Origin: Tardiphaga sp. 709
GTDB lineage: Bacteria > Pseudomonadota > Alphaproteobacteria > Rhizobiales > Xanthobacteraceae
Length of the DNA stretch: 64,000 nt
Assembly: GCF_032401055.1 (NCBI RefSeq)
Contig: NZ_CP135529.1
Span: 4,400,501 to 4,464,500, forward strand
Direction: 5' to 3'
Shown: piece by piece, positions 55,903 through 64,000 of the stretch
Layout: every line of letters begins with the position of its first letter
How positions within the stretch are numbered: position 1 is the stretch's first letter
Position numbers and translations under genes: made by a program
Notes under the pieces: generated by a model
The model's database searches: none
What the model was told of the DNA's origin: nothing
The model's input: the letters and a program-made list of their open reading frames with translations, nothing else

Positions 55903-57249
55903 ATGAGCCAGACCGCCGTCGGGGCGCGCGCCACGCGCAGCGCAAAATCCGACATCGAAACCTCGACCATCCGCGCCATTTCCTGGCGGCTGATCCCGTT
56001 TCTGGTGCTGGCTTATTTCCTGGCCTATCTCGACCGCGTCAATCTTGGCTTCGCCGCGCTCACCATGAATGCCGAGCTGAATTTCTCGCCCACCGTTTTT
56101 GCGTGGGGCGCCGGCATCTTCTTCATCGGCTATTTCATTTTTGAAGTTCCCAGCAACATCGCGCTGGAGAAATTCGGCGCCAGCCGCTGGATCGCGCGCA
56201 TCATGGTGAGCTGGGGCATCATCTCCGCGCTGATGGCGATCGTCAGTGGCCCATGGAGCTTCTACACGCTGCGCTTTCTGCTCGGTGTAGCCGAGGCCGG
56301 CTTCTTCCCCGGCATTATCCTCTATCTCACTTACTGGTTTCCGGCCGAATATCGCGCGCGCTTCCTCGCGGCCTTTGCGATCGCGGTTCCCGTATCCACG
56401 GTGATTGGCGCGCCGATCTCCGGCATGCTGCTGGGGCTCGACGGTGTCATGGGCCTGAAGGGCTGGCAGTGGTTGTTCATCATCGAAGGGATTCCTTCGG
56501 TCATTCTCGGCGTCGTCACCTGGTTCTACCTCACCGACAAGCCTGAAAAGGCCGAATGGCTGACGCCCGACCAGAAGATGTGGCTCTCCGACAAGCTCGA
56601 AGGCGAGCGTCTCGCCAAGGAGAGCGCCCATGGCATGACACTGGGGCAGGCGCTGTCGTCGCCGAAGGTGCTGATGCTGAGCGTGATCTATTTCGGCTTT
56701 GTCGGCGCGCTCTATGGCATGCAGTTCTGGCTGCCGCAGATCGTGAAGGCGTTCGGCTTCACCAACCTGCAGACCGGTTTCGTCACCGCGATCCCCTATC
56801 TGTTTGGCTCCATTGCCATGGTGCTGTGGGCACAGCATTCCGACAAGACCCGTGAACGCGTCTGGCATGTCGGCCTGCCGCTGCTGCTGACCGCCGTGGC
56901 GCTCGCGCTGTCCGGCATCTCCACCAATCCGACCCTGACCATGGTCGCACTGACAGTCGCTGCGATCGGCGTGTTCTGCACTTTCGCTCTGTTCTGGACG
57001 CTGCCGACCGCGTGGCTGAGCGGCACGGCGGCGGCCGGCGCCATCGCGCTGATCAACTCGATCGGCAATCTCGCCGGCTTCGGCGGTCCCTATCTGATCG
57101 GCTGGGTCAAGGAACTGACCGGCAGCACCTCGACCGGGCTTCTGGTCCTGGCGGCCATGCCGCTGGTTGCCGGCATTCTCGTGCTGGTCGGCAATCACGG
57201 GACAGCCACGGAGTTCGCAGCTACCGGTAAACCGGCACGGGTGAAATAA
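55903..57249 (+). CDS. MFS transporter of the anion:cation symporter (ACS) family
   Basis: A 448-residue protein with twelve predicted helices in two six-helix halves. The ACS hallmark DRVNLGFAALTMN after helix 1 and FEVPSNIALEKFGASRWIAR after helix 2 are present. The WFPAEYRARFLAAFAIAVPVS loop follows. Family members carry tartrate, phthalate, galactonate and other organic anions. Located between TetR and the RND operon. The substrate is unknown. Confidence 0.87.
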   Translation: MSQTAVGARATRSAKSDIETSTIRAISWRLIPFLVLAYFLAYLDRVNLGFAALTMNAELNFSPTVFAWGAGIFFIGYFIFEVPSNIALEKFGASRWIARIMVSWGIISALMAIVSGPWSFYTLRFLLGVAEAGFFPGIILYLTYWFPAEYRARFLAAFAIAVPVSTVIGAPISGMLLGLDGVMGLKGWQWLFIIEGIPSVILGVVTWFYLTDKPEKAEWLTPDQKMWLSDKLEGERLAKESAHGMTLGQALSSPKVLMLSVIYFGFVGALYGMQFWLPQIVKAFGFTNLQTGFVTAIPYLFGSIAMVLWAQHSDKTRERVWHVGLPLLLTAVALALSGISTNPTLTMVALTVAAIGVFCTFALFWTLPTAWLSGTAAAGAIALINSIGNLAGFGGPYLIGWVKELTGSTSTGLLVLAAMPLVAGILVLVGNHGTATEFAATGKPARVK

Positions 57250-57282
57250 GGCCGTGATGCGGTGCGGCAATCTAGCGAAATT

Positions 57283-57329
57283 GTGATCACTGACGAATAT
57301 TGACATTCGTCAGTGATCACGCCTAGGTT
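57283..57329 (+). promoter_or_regulatory. RND operon promoter covered by a 38-bp perfect palindrome
   Basis: The arms GTGATCACTGACGAAT (57283-57298) and ATTCGTCAGTGATCAC (57305-57320) are perfect complements around ATTGAC. Each arm also contains the self-complementary GTGATCAC. The -35 TTGACA (57300-57305) sits at the centre, followed 18 bases later by TAGGTT (57324-57329). This is a very likely operator of the TetR protein encoded at 61657. Confidence 0.8.
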
Positions 57330-57362
57330 CCCTTCGAACAGTCATTCGAAGGACTCCTCGCG

Positions 57363-58469
57363 ATGCCCGGCCACACCCACGTCAGCGCTTTCCGCAAGCC
57401 ACTCGCCGCCGCGCTTTTGCTGATCCCGGCTCTTGCTCTGGCCGGATGCGGCAAGAAAACCGAGGCGGAAGCCAAGCCAACCCGCCCCGTGCTGGTCGCG
57501 ACCGTGCATTACGAGCCGGAATCGCCGCAGCGCAGTTTCGTCGGCACCATCCGCCCGCGGATCGAGACCGATATGGGCTTCCGGGTCACCGGCAAAGTCG
57601 CCAAGCGCCTTGTTGAGGTCGGCCAGAATGTCGAGATCGGCCAGCCGCTGGCTACGCTCGACGAGGTCGATCTGAAGCTGCAGGCCGAGCAGGCGGTCGC
57701 CGAACTCAACGCATCCACGGGTGTGCTGGCCAATGCCACTGCAGCCGAGGGCCGCGCCACCGAATTGCGCAGCAAGGGCTGGTCCACTCAGGCACAGCTC
57801 GATCAGGCCAAAGCCACGGGCGACGAAGCCCGCGCGCGTCTCAATCGCGCCGAACGCTCGGTCGAACTTACCAAGAACAGCCTCTCTTATGCGACGCTGA
57901 TCGCCGACACCCGCGGCGTTGTCACCGCGACGCTGGTCGATGCCGGTCAGGTCGTCGTCGCCGGGCAGGCCGCCATCCGTGTCGCGCGTTTCGGCGAGAA
58001 GGAGGCGGTGGTTTCCATTCCGGAAACGCTGGTTGGCCGCGCCAAGGAAGGCAAAGCCAGCGTGACGCTGTGGTCCGAGCCCGGCAAGCAATATGCCGCC
58101 AAGCTGCGTGAACTTGCGCCTAATGCCGACACCGCGACGCGCACTTATCTCGCCAAGTTCTCGCTGCCTGAGGCCGACGACAAAGTGTCGCTCGGCATGA
58201 CGGCAACGCTGACGCTGTCCGATCCCGCCACCGAACGCGTTGCGCGCGTGCCGCTCTCGGCACTGTTCAGCCAGGGCAACAACCCTTCGCTCTATGTTGT
58301 GAGCGCATCGGGCGACGTTGCGCTGCAGCCCGTCAAGGTGAAGTCCTATGAGAGCAACGACGTCATCATATCAGGTGGCGTCGATGAAGGTGCCAAGATC
58401 GTGACGCTCGGGGTGCAGAAACTGGACCCTGCGCTGAAGGTCCACGTCGTCTCCGCATTGTCGTTTTAA
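57363..58469 (+). CDS. RND efflux periplasmic adaptor lipoprotein
   Basis: A 368-residue membrane-fusion protein. The lipobox is LALAGC (Cys29), so it is anchored by lipid. GFRVTGKVAKRLVEVGQNVE, coil-coil hairpin to ~170, SYATLIADTRGVVTATLVDAG lipoyl half and the beta-barrel/membrane-proximal segments follow. It starts the operon behind the palindrome-covered promoter; the pump follows after 27 bases. Confidence 0.9.
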   Translation: MPGHTHVSAFRKPLAAALLLIPALALAGCGKKTEAEAKPTRPVLVATVHYEPESPQRSFVGTIRPRIETDMGFRVTGKVAKRLVEVGQNVEIGQPLATLDEVDLKLQAEQAVAELNASTGVLANATAAEGRATELRSKGWSTQAQLDQAKATGDEARARLNRAERSVELTKNSLSYATLIADTRGVVTATLVDAGQVVVAGQAAIRVARFGEKEAVVSIPETLVGRAKEGKASVTLWSEPGKQYAAKLRELAPNADTATRTYLAKFSLPEADDKVSLGMTATLTLSDPATERVARVPLSALFSQGNNPSLYVVSASGDVALQPVKVKSYESNDVIISGGVDEGAKIVTLGVQKLDPALKVHVVSALSF

Positions 58470-58496
58470 GACGCTCGCATTCAAAGGACGAAGCCG

Positions 58497-61400
58497 ATGC
58501 ATCGCTTCAACCTCTCCGCCTGGGCCGTCGCTCATCCCGCGCTGATCCTGTTTCTGATCATCGCGCTCGGCGTCGGCGGCTTCTTCTCATACGAGAAGCT
58601 GGGTCGCGCCGAAGATCCGTCCTTCACGGTGAAGGTCGTCAACGTCACGGCGATCTGGCCGGGCGCGACGGCCAAGGAAATGCAGGAGCAGGTTGCAGAT
58701 CCCATCGAGAAAAAGATGCAGGAGCTGCCTTACTTCGACAAGGTGCAGACCTATTCGAAGCCGAACTTCACGGCGCTGCAGGTCACGTTCAAGGATAACG
58801 CGCCGGCCAAGGACGTGCCATTCCTGTTCTATCTGCTGCGCAAGAAGCTTGCCGACGTGCAGGGCAGCTTGCCGGCCAATCTGGTCGGGCCAACGGTCAA
58901 TGACGAGTTCAGCGACGTCGACTCGATCCTCTACATGATGACCGGCGACGGCGCCGACTTTGCGCAGCTAAAGAAGGTTGCCGAAGGCCTGCGCCAGCGC
59001 CTGTTGAAGGTGAAGGGCGTCACCAAGGTCAATCTCTACGGCACCCAGGACGAGCGCATCTTCGTCGAATTTTCCCACGCCAAACTGGCAACGCTCGGCA
59101 TCACGCCGCAGACGCTATTCGACTCACTTGCCAAGCAGAACGCGATCCAGCCGGCAGGTACGGTGGAAACCTCGTCGCAGCGCGTGCCGCTGCGCGTTAC
59201 CGGCGCGCTCGATGGCGTGAAGACGGTGGCGGAGACGCCGGTCGAGAGCAACGGACGCACCTTCCGCCTCGGCGATATTGCGACAGTGAGTCACGGCTTC
59301 GTCGATCCGCCGGATTTCAAGGTTCGGCAGAAGGGCCAATACGCACTCGGCATTGGCGTGGTGACGGCGAACGGCGCCAACATTCTCGAACTCGGCAAGG
59401 ACGTCGAAAAGGCCAAGAACGAGTTCATGGTCGCGGTCCCGCAGGGCATCAATGTCGAACAGATCGCCGATCAACCGCTGGTGGTCGAACACGCCGTTGG
59501 CGAATTCACGCACTCGTTCATCGAGGCCCTGGGGATCGTGCTGTTCGTCAGCTTCCTTGCGCTCGGCTGGCGCACCGGCATCGTGGTGGCGCTCTCGGTG
59601 CCGCTGGTGCTCGGTATTGTCTTCATGGTCATGAATGCGATGGGCATGGATCTGCATCGCATCACGCTCGGCGCGTTGATCATCGCGCTCGGCCTACTGG
59701 TCGACGACGCGATCATCGCGGTCGAGATGATGGTGGTGAAAATGGAGCAAGGCTGGGACCGCGTGCGCGCGGCATCCTTCGCCTGGGAGTCCACGGCATT
59801 TCCGATGCTCACGGGCACGCTCATCACGGCCGTCGGCTTCCTGCCGATTGGCTTCGCCAATTCCGCAGTCGGCGAATATGCCGGTGGCATCTTCTGGGTG
59901 GTGGCGATTGCGCTGATCGCCTCATGGTTCGTCGCGGTAATCTTCACGCCCTATATCGGCGTCAAGCTGCTGCCGAACTTTGCTACTCACGGCAAGGCCA
60001 ATCACGATCCGCATGCGGTCTATGAGACGCGCATCTATCGCGGTCTGCGCAGCGTCGTGCAGTGGTGCGTCACGCATCGTATCAAGGTGGTGGCCGCCAC
60101 CGTCGGTATCTTCATTGCTGCCATCGTCGGTTTCGGCCATGTCCAGCAGCAATTCTTCCCGCTGTCGGAACGTCCCGAACTGTTCTTCCAGCTTCGCTTG
60201 CCGGAAGGCACGGCCTTCGGCGTCACCGAAAAGGCCGTCAAGGAAGCCGAAAAGCTGCTCAAGGACGATAAGGACATCGCCACCTATACGGCTTATGTCG
60301 GCCGCGGCTCGCCGCGTTTCTGGCTCGGCCTCAATCCGCAGCTCCCGAACGAGGCCTTCGCCGAGATCGTGATCGTGTCCAAGGATGTCGAGGCACGCGA
60401 GCGCATCAAGTCCAAGATCGAGAAGGCCGTCGCCGATGGCCAGCTGCCGGAAGCGCGCGTGCGCGTCGATCGCTTCAATTTCGGTCCGCCGGTCGGTTTC
60501 CCCGTCCAGTTCCGCGTCATCGGGCCGGATACCGCGGCCGTGCGCGATATTGCCTACAGGGTGCGCGAAGTGATGCGCGCCAACAAGAATATGGTCGATC
60601 CGCAGCTCGACTGGAACGAACAGACGCCGTCTCTCAGGCTGGTGGTCGACCAGGACCGCGCCCGTGCGCTTGGCCTGACGCCGCAGGAGCTGTCGCAATC
60701 CCTGGCCATGCTGATCTCCGGCGCGTCGGTCACGACTGTGCGTGACGGTATCGAGAAGGTTGGCGTCGTCGCCCGTGCCGTTCCGTCGGAACGCCTCGAT
60801 CTTGGCCGCGTCGGCGATCTTACTATCATCTCACGCAACGGCGTCCCGGTGCCGCTGTCGCAGGTGGCGAAGATCGAATACGCCCATGAGGAGCCGATCC
60901 TCTGGCGCCGCAACCGCGACATGGCGATCACAGTGCGCGGCGACGTTGTCGATGGTGTGCAGCCGCCGGATGTCACCAACCAGATCTGGCCGCAACTTCA
61001 GCAGATCCGCGACAGCCTGGAGCCCGCCTATCGCATCGAGATTGGTGGCGCGGTGGAAGAATCCAGCAAGGGCAATGCCTCGATTGCCGTGCTGTTTCCG
61101 CTGATGATGATCATCATGTTGACGCTGTTGATGGTGCAGTTGCAGAGCTTCTCGCGGCTGATCCTGGTGTTCCTGACGGCGCCGCTCGGCATCGTCGGCG
61201 CCTCGCTGGCCCTGAACGTTGCCAACAAGCCGTTCGGCTTCGTGGCACTGCTCGGCCTGATCGCGCTGGCGGGTATGATCATGCGCAACGCCGTTATTCT
61301 GGTGGATCAGATCGAAACCGACGTGCAGCACGGCCTGACCCGCCGCGAAGCCATCGTCGAGGCGACCGTGCGCCGTGCGCGTCCGGTCATCCTGACGGCG

Positions 61401-61637
61401 CTGGCAGCTATTTTGGCGATGATCCCGCTGTCGCGCTCGGCCTTCTGGGGCCCGATGGCGGTCACCATCATGGGTGGATTGTTTGTGGCGACGTTCTTGA
61501 CGTTGTTGTATCTCCCGGGTCTCTATGCCCTATGGTTTCGCAAGAGCCTGGATGAACGCGGATCGGGTGAGGATGTGGATCATCACGCACCGCACCATCA
61601 CGACAAGAAACAGGCATTTCCGCTTGCTGCCGAATAA
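58497..61637 (+). CDS. RND-family efflux pump
   Basis: An inner-membrane proton-driven pump of 1046 residues with twelve membrane helices and two large periplasmic loops. The proton-relay aspartates are in ALGLLVDDAIIAVEMMV. FSDVDSILYMMTG, PQGINVEQIADQPLVVEHAV and the late GMIMRNAVILVDQIETD are typical of the HAE-1/AcrB relatives. A histidine-rich tail (DVDHHAPHHHDKK) is unusual and could bind metal. Substrate unknown; no outer-membrane channel gene follows. Confidence 0.92.
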   Translation: MHRFNLSAWAVAHPALILFLIIALGVGGFFSYEKLGRAEDPSFTVKVVNVTAIWPGATAKEMQEQVADPIEKKMQELPYFDKVQTYSKPNFTALQVTFKDNAPAKDVPFLFYLLRKKLADVQGSLPANLVGPTVNDEFSDVDSILYMMTGDGADFAQLKKVAEGLRQRLLKVKGVTKVNLYGTQDERIFVEFSHAKLATLGITPQTLFDSLAKQNAIQPAGTVETSSQRVPLRVTGALDGVKTVAETPVESNGRTFRLGDIATVSHGFVDPPDFKVRQKGQYALGIGVVTANGANILELGKDVEKAKNEFMVAVPQGINVEQIADQPLVVEHAVGEFTHSFIEALGIVLFVSFLALGWRTGIVVALSVPLVLGIVFMVMNAMGMDLHRITLGALIIALGLLVDDAIIAVEMMVVKMEQGWDRVRAASFAWESTAFPMLTGTLITAVGFLPIGFANSAVGEYAGGIFWVVAIALIASWFVAVIFTPYIGVKLLPNFATHGKANHDPHAVYETRIYRGLRSVVQWCVTHRIKVVAATVGIFIAAIVGFGHVQQQFFPLSERPELFFQLRLPEGTAFGVTEKAVKEAEKLLKDDKDIATYTAYVGRGSPRFWLGLNPQLPNEAFAEIVIVSKDVEARERIKSKIEKAVADGQLPEARVRVDRFNFGPPVGFPVQFRVIGPDTAAVRDIAYRVREVMRANKNMVDPQLDWNEQTPSLRLVVDQDRARALGLTPQELSQSLAMLISGASVTTVRDGIEKVGVVARAVPSERLDLGRVGDLTIISRNGVPVPLSQVAKIEYAHEEPILWRRNRDMAITVRGDVVDGVQPPDVTNQIWPQLQQIRDSLEPAYRIEIGGAVEESSKGNASIAVLFPLMMIIMLTLLMVQLQSFSRLILVFLTAPLGIVGASLALNVANKPFGFVALLGLIALAGMIMRNAVILVDQIETDVQHGLTRREAIVEATVRRARPVILTALAAILAMIPLSRSAFWGPMAVTIMGGLFVATFLTLLYLPGLYALWFRKSLDERGSGEDVDHHAPHHHDKKQAFPLAAE

Positions 61638-61656
61638 CTGAAGACTGCACTCCGAG

Positions 61657-62256
61657 ATGACTCTGATTTCTGATCACGTCGAAGCCGATATGCGGGGCCG
61701 CATCGTTCTGGTCGCGGAAAAGCTGTTTCGTGAAATCGGCTACCAGAAGACCACCGTGGCTGATATCGCCAAGGTGCTGCGGATGAGCCCGGCGAACGTC
61801 TATCGCTTCTTCGATTCAAAGAAGTCGATCATCTCGGCCGTGGCGCAGCGGCTGATGGGGGAAGTTGAAGAGGCCGCTGGAGCGATTGCTGAAAATCCGC
61901 AGCCGGCCGCCGCGCGGCTCCGCGAACTGCTGACGTCGATCCATGAGATGAATGCCGAACGCTATGTCGGCGATGCCAAGCTGCATGAGATGGTTGCCAT
62001 CGCCATGGAAGAGAGTTGGGACGTCTGCACCGCCCATATGGAGCGCATCACCGTGACCATCGGCGGTGTCATCGCGGACGGTGCTGCCAAGGGTGAGTTT
62101 CATGCCCCGGACGTCGAATTGGCAGCCATGTGCGCCTGCACCGCCATGATGCGGTTCTTTCACCCGCAGATGATCGCGCAATGTGCGACGAAACCTGGCC
62201 CGACCCTGGACCAGATGATCGACTTCGTTCTTGCCGGGTTGGCCCCGCGGGGCTAG
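61657..62256 (+). CDS. TetR-family regulator of the RND pump operon
   Basis: A 199-residue repressor. The helix-turn-helix is in YQKTTVADIAKVLRMSPANV followed by YRFFDSKKSIISAV. The C-terminal domain is a TetR_C type. It starts 19 bases after the pump gene, so it is the last gene of the operon and probably represses it at 57283-57320, a negative feedback loop. Confidence 0.87.
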   Translation: MTLISDHVEADMRGRIVLVAEKLFREIGYQKTTVADIAKVLRMSPANVYRFFDSKKSIISAVAQRLMGEVEEAAGAIAENPQPAAARLRELLTSIHEMNAERYVGDAKLHEMVAIAMEESWDVCTAHMERITVTIGGVIADGAAKGEFHAPDVELAAMCACTAMMRFFHPQMIAQCATKPGPTLDQMIDFVLAGLAPRG

Positions 62257-62292
62257 ACGATCTCTCTGACGTCAATTCAGGGGATCTTCCGC

Positions 62293-62916
62293 GTGACCGC
62301 ATTCGATCTGCATTCTTACGAGCCCGTCAACGGCCACAGCCTCAAGCACGATCCCTTCAATGCCATCATCGGTCCACGTCCGATCGGGTGGGTCTCCTCC
62401 CGGGATGCCAATGGCCACGTTAATCTGGCGCCGTACAGCTTCTTCAACGCCTTCAACTACACGCCGCCGCTGATCGGCTTCTCCAGCATCGGGATCAAGG
62501 ACTCCGCCCGTAACATGCAGGCGACGAAGGAATTCGTCTGGAATTTGGCCACCATGGATCTGGCCAAGCAGATGAACGCGACGGCCGCGAGTGTTGGCCC
62601 GGAAGTGGATGAATTCGAGCTTGCCGGTCTGACGCCGGTGCCGAGCAAGCTTGTCAATGTGCCACGGGTTGGCGAAGCCCGCGTTGCTTTCGAGTGCAAG
62701 GTAACCCAGATCATCGAGCTCAAGGGCGCCAACGGTGCCTCGGCCAACGCCTTCCTCACCATGGGTGAGGTCGTCGCCGTCCATATCGACAAGACCCTGA
62801 TCGTGGATGGGGTGTACCAGACTGCATTGGCCGGCCCGATCCTGCGCGCCGGTCGCCGCGGCGATTACTTCCACATCAAGCAGGACGCCATGTTCGAGAT
62901 GGCCCGCCCGGACTGA
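62293..62916 (+). CDS. Flavin reductase-like FMN-binding protein
   Basis: A 207-residue flavoprotein of the flavin-reductase/DIM6 family. IIGPRPIGWVSSRDANGHVN and LAPYSFFNAFNYTPPLIGFSS form the FMN site; GDYFHIKQDAMFEMARPD is a familiar end. It starts with GTG at 62293. Such proteins reduce flavin for monooxygenases; the partner is not visible. Confidence 0.85.
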   Translation: MTAFDLHSYEPVNGHSLKHDPFNAIIGPRPIGWVSSRDANGHVNLAPYSFFNAFNYTPPLIGFSSIGIKDSARNMQATKEFVWNLATMDLAKQMNATAASVGPEVDEFELAGLTPVPSKLVNVPRVGEARVAFECKVTQIIELKGANGASANAFLTMGEVVAVHIDKTLIVDGVYQTALAGPILRAGRRGDYFHIKQDAMFEMARPD

Positions 62917-63029
62917 GCCCGCTAGCAGTCCGGCGCATCGGTCGCGCGACCACAGGTCACGCGGCGGGAAATCGCCTTTCGGGAACCGTTGCGGTATCCT
63001 GTCGTTAATGATGGCTCGATGCTGTCAAA

Positions 63030-63053
63030 TTTCGCTTGAATTTCAATGCGAAA
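63030..63053. promoter_or_regulatory. Imperfect inverted repeat before the acyl-CoA dehydrogenase gene
   Basis: TTTCGCTTGAA and TTTCAATGCGAAA are near-inverted copies, in an otherwise gene-free 235-base spacer. A possible operator for a fatty-acid-responsive regulator; the evidence is weak. Confidence 0.3.
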
Positions 63054-63151
63054 GCTAAGGTGACACCGACACCGTCCTGCTAAGAGCGTCTGCCTTTGGG
63101 CGCCCGTGGTCCGCCCGGACTGCCGGTTGCCTCGATCGAGAGGAAGCCTCC

Positions 63152-64000
63152 ATGAGCTCGTCCAGCTTGCGCCGCGATTATCTCACCAAGCCGATCTTCG
63201 GCTGGGCCAAGGGCGTGCTGCCGAAGATGTCGGACACCGAGCGCGAGGCGCTGGAAGCCGGCGACGTCTGGTGGGATGCGGACCTGTTCACCGGCAATCC
63301 GGACTGGGCCAAGCTGCTCGCCATCAAGCCGGCCACACTAACGGATGAAGAACAGGCCTTCATGACCGGGCCGGTGGATCGTCTCTGCGAGATGATCGAC
63401 GACTGGAAGATCAATTGGGAATTGCGCGATCTGCCGCCGGACGTCTGGGAGTTCATCAAGCGCGAAAAGTTCTTCGGCATGATCATTCCGAAGGAATTCG
63501 GAGGTCTCGGCTTCTCGCCTTATGCGCATTCGGAAGTGGTGCGCAAAATTTCGTCGCGTTCGGTGGTCGCCGCCGTCACGGTAATGGTGCCCAACTCCCT
63601 CGGCCCCGGCGAGCTGCTGATGAAATTCGGCACCGACGCGCAGCGCCAGCGCTGGCTGCCGCGCCTTGCCGACGGCCGTGACATTCCCTGTTTCGGCCTT
63701 ACCAGCCCGGAAGCGGGTTCGGACGCGGCGTCCATGATCGACAGCGGCATCATCTGCAAGGGCACGTTCGAAGGCCAGGAGGTTCTGGGCCTGCGTCTCA
63801 ACTGGCACAAGCGCTACATCACGCTCGGCCCGGTCGCGACGCTGATCGGTCTCGCCTTCAAGGCCTATGACCCCGATCACCTCGTGGGCTCACAGGACGA
63901 GCTTGGCATCACGGTTGCGCTAATCCCCCATGATCTTCCGGGCGTCGAGATCGGCCAGCGCCATCTACCGTCGATGCAGGTGTTCCAGAACGGCCCGAAC
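63152..64000 (+). CDS. fadE: Large acyl-CoA dehydrogenase (FadE type), 5' part
   Basis: A partial gene of 283 codons, open to the right edge. GFSPYAHSEVVRKIS, GPGELLMKFGTDAQRQRWLP and CFGLTSPEAGSDAASM are the acyl-CoA dehydrogenase core blocks. FGWAKGVLPKMSDTEREALE at the start is specific to the large bacterial FadE/DUF1974 type, which begins beta-oxidation. ATG 63152 has a GAGAGGAAG ribosome site. The FAD- and substrate-binding C-terminal part lies beyond the window. Confidence 0.9.
   Translation, partial: MSSSSLRRDYLTKPIFGWAKGVLPKMSDTEREALEAGDVWWDADLFTGNPDWAKLLAIKPATLTDEEQAFMTGPVDRLCEMIDDWKINWELRDLPPDVWEFIKREKFFGMIIPKEFGGLGFSPYAHSEVVRKISSRSVVAAVTVMVPNSLGPGELLMKFGTDAQRQRWLPRLADGRDIPCFGLTSPEAGSDAASMIDSGIICKGTFEGQEVLGLRLNWHKRYITLGPVATLIGLAFKAYDPDHLVGSQDELGITVALIPHDLPGVEIGQRHLPSMQVFQNGPN

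Overview
The window is a high-GC alphaproteobacterial chromosome segment. Gene content and protein style point to the Bradyrhizobium/Rhodopseudomonas/Afipia group (Nitrobacteraceae). Support comes from the xerD-aroK-aroB-CNNM block, the phaR/phaA/phaB cluster, the zur-like regulator, the bug-type receptors, and many dispersed palindromic repeats of the kind common in that group. No rRNA, tRNA, CRISPR, prophage or intact insertion sequence was seen.

Layout. 1-5.7 kb: the start of a membrane sensor, a DUF1304 protein, a PAS/GGDEF/EAL protein with a degenerate GGDEF, small hypotheticals, ribosomal protein L32 and mtgA. 5.8-13 kb: farnesyl diphosphate synthase (ispA), a DUF1345 protein, a Na+/H+ antiporter, a TolA/TonB-like protein, a ParE-type toxin-antitoxin pair, ispG, an EamA transporter and a Zur-like Fur protein. 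13-20 kb: an AraC regulator, an outer-membrane beta-barrel protein, a MarR-EmrA-EmrB efflux operon and a phosphotransferase gene. 20-23 kb: pcaF-pcaH-pcaG for protocatechuate breakdown. 23-35 kb: mutS, a membrane protein, OsmC, an ssuABC sulfonate importer, a frameshifted glnD and a beta-propeller-like protein. 35-39 kb: ogt, phaR, phaA, phaB. 39-46 kb: a cupin, gloB, a methyltransferase, xerD, aroK, aroB and a CNNM/CorC-type protein. 46-51 kb: two tandem Bug/TctC receptors (the first frameshifted), an NTF2-like protein, then an amidohydrolase-amidase pair behind a sigma-54 promoter. 51-64 kb: tex, an Hsp70-like ATPase, a TetR, an MFS transporter, an RND efflux operon with its own TetR, a flavin reductase-like protein and the start of a large acyl-CoA dehydrogenase.

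How the genes work together. MarR/EmrAB and the RND operon are two separate efflux systems, each with a local repressor and a visible palindrome at its promoter. phaA/phaB/phaR make and regulate polyhydroxyalkanoate. pcaHG and pcaF supply ring cleavage and the final thiolysis of the beta-ketoadipate pathway. The amidohydrolase and amidase look like a nitrogen-scavenging unit because of the sigma-54 promoter.

Most unusual observation. At two independent places (emrB at 18.7 kb and glnD at 33.6 kb) a single accessory gene is followed by a second, about 85% identical copy of the last 57-66 bases of the upstream gene, stop codon included. Each extra tail is followed within about 30 bases by a dispersed palindromic repeat. 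This looks like a recurring insertion scar. I could not search databases, so function calls rest on motifs and family recognition.
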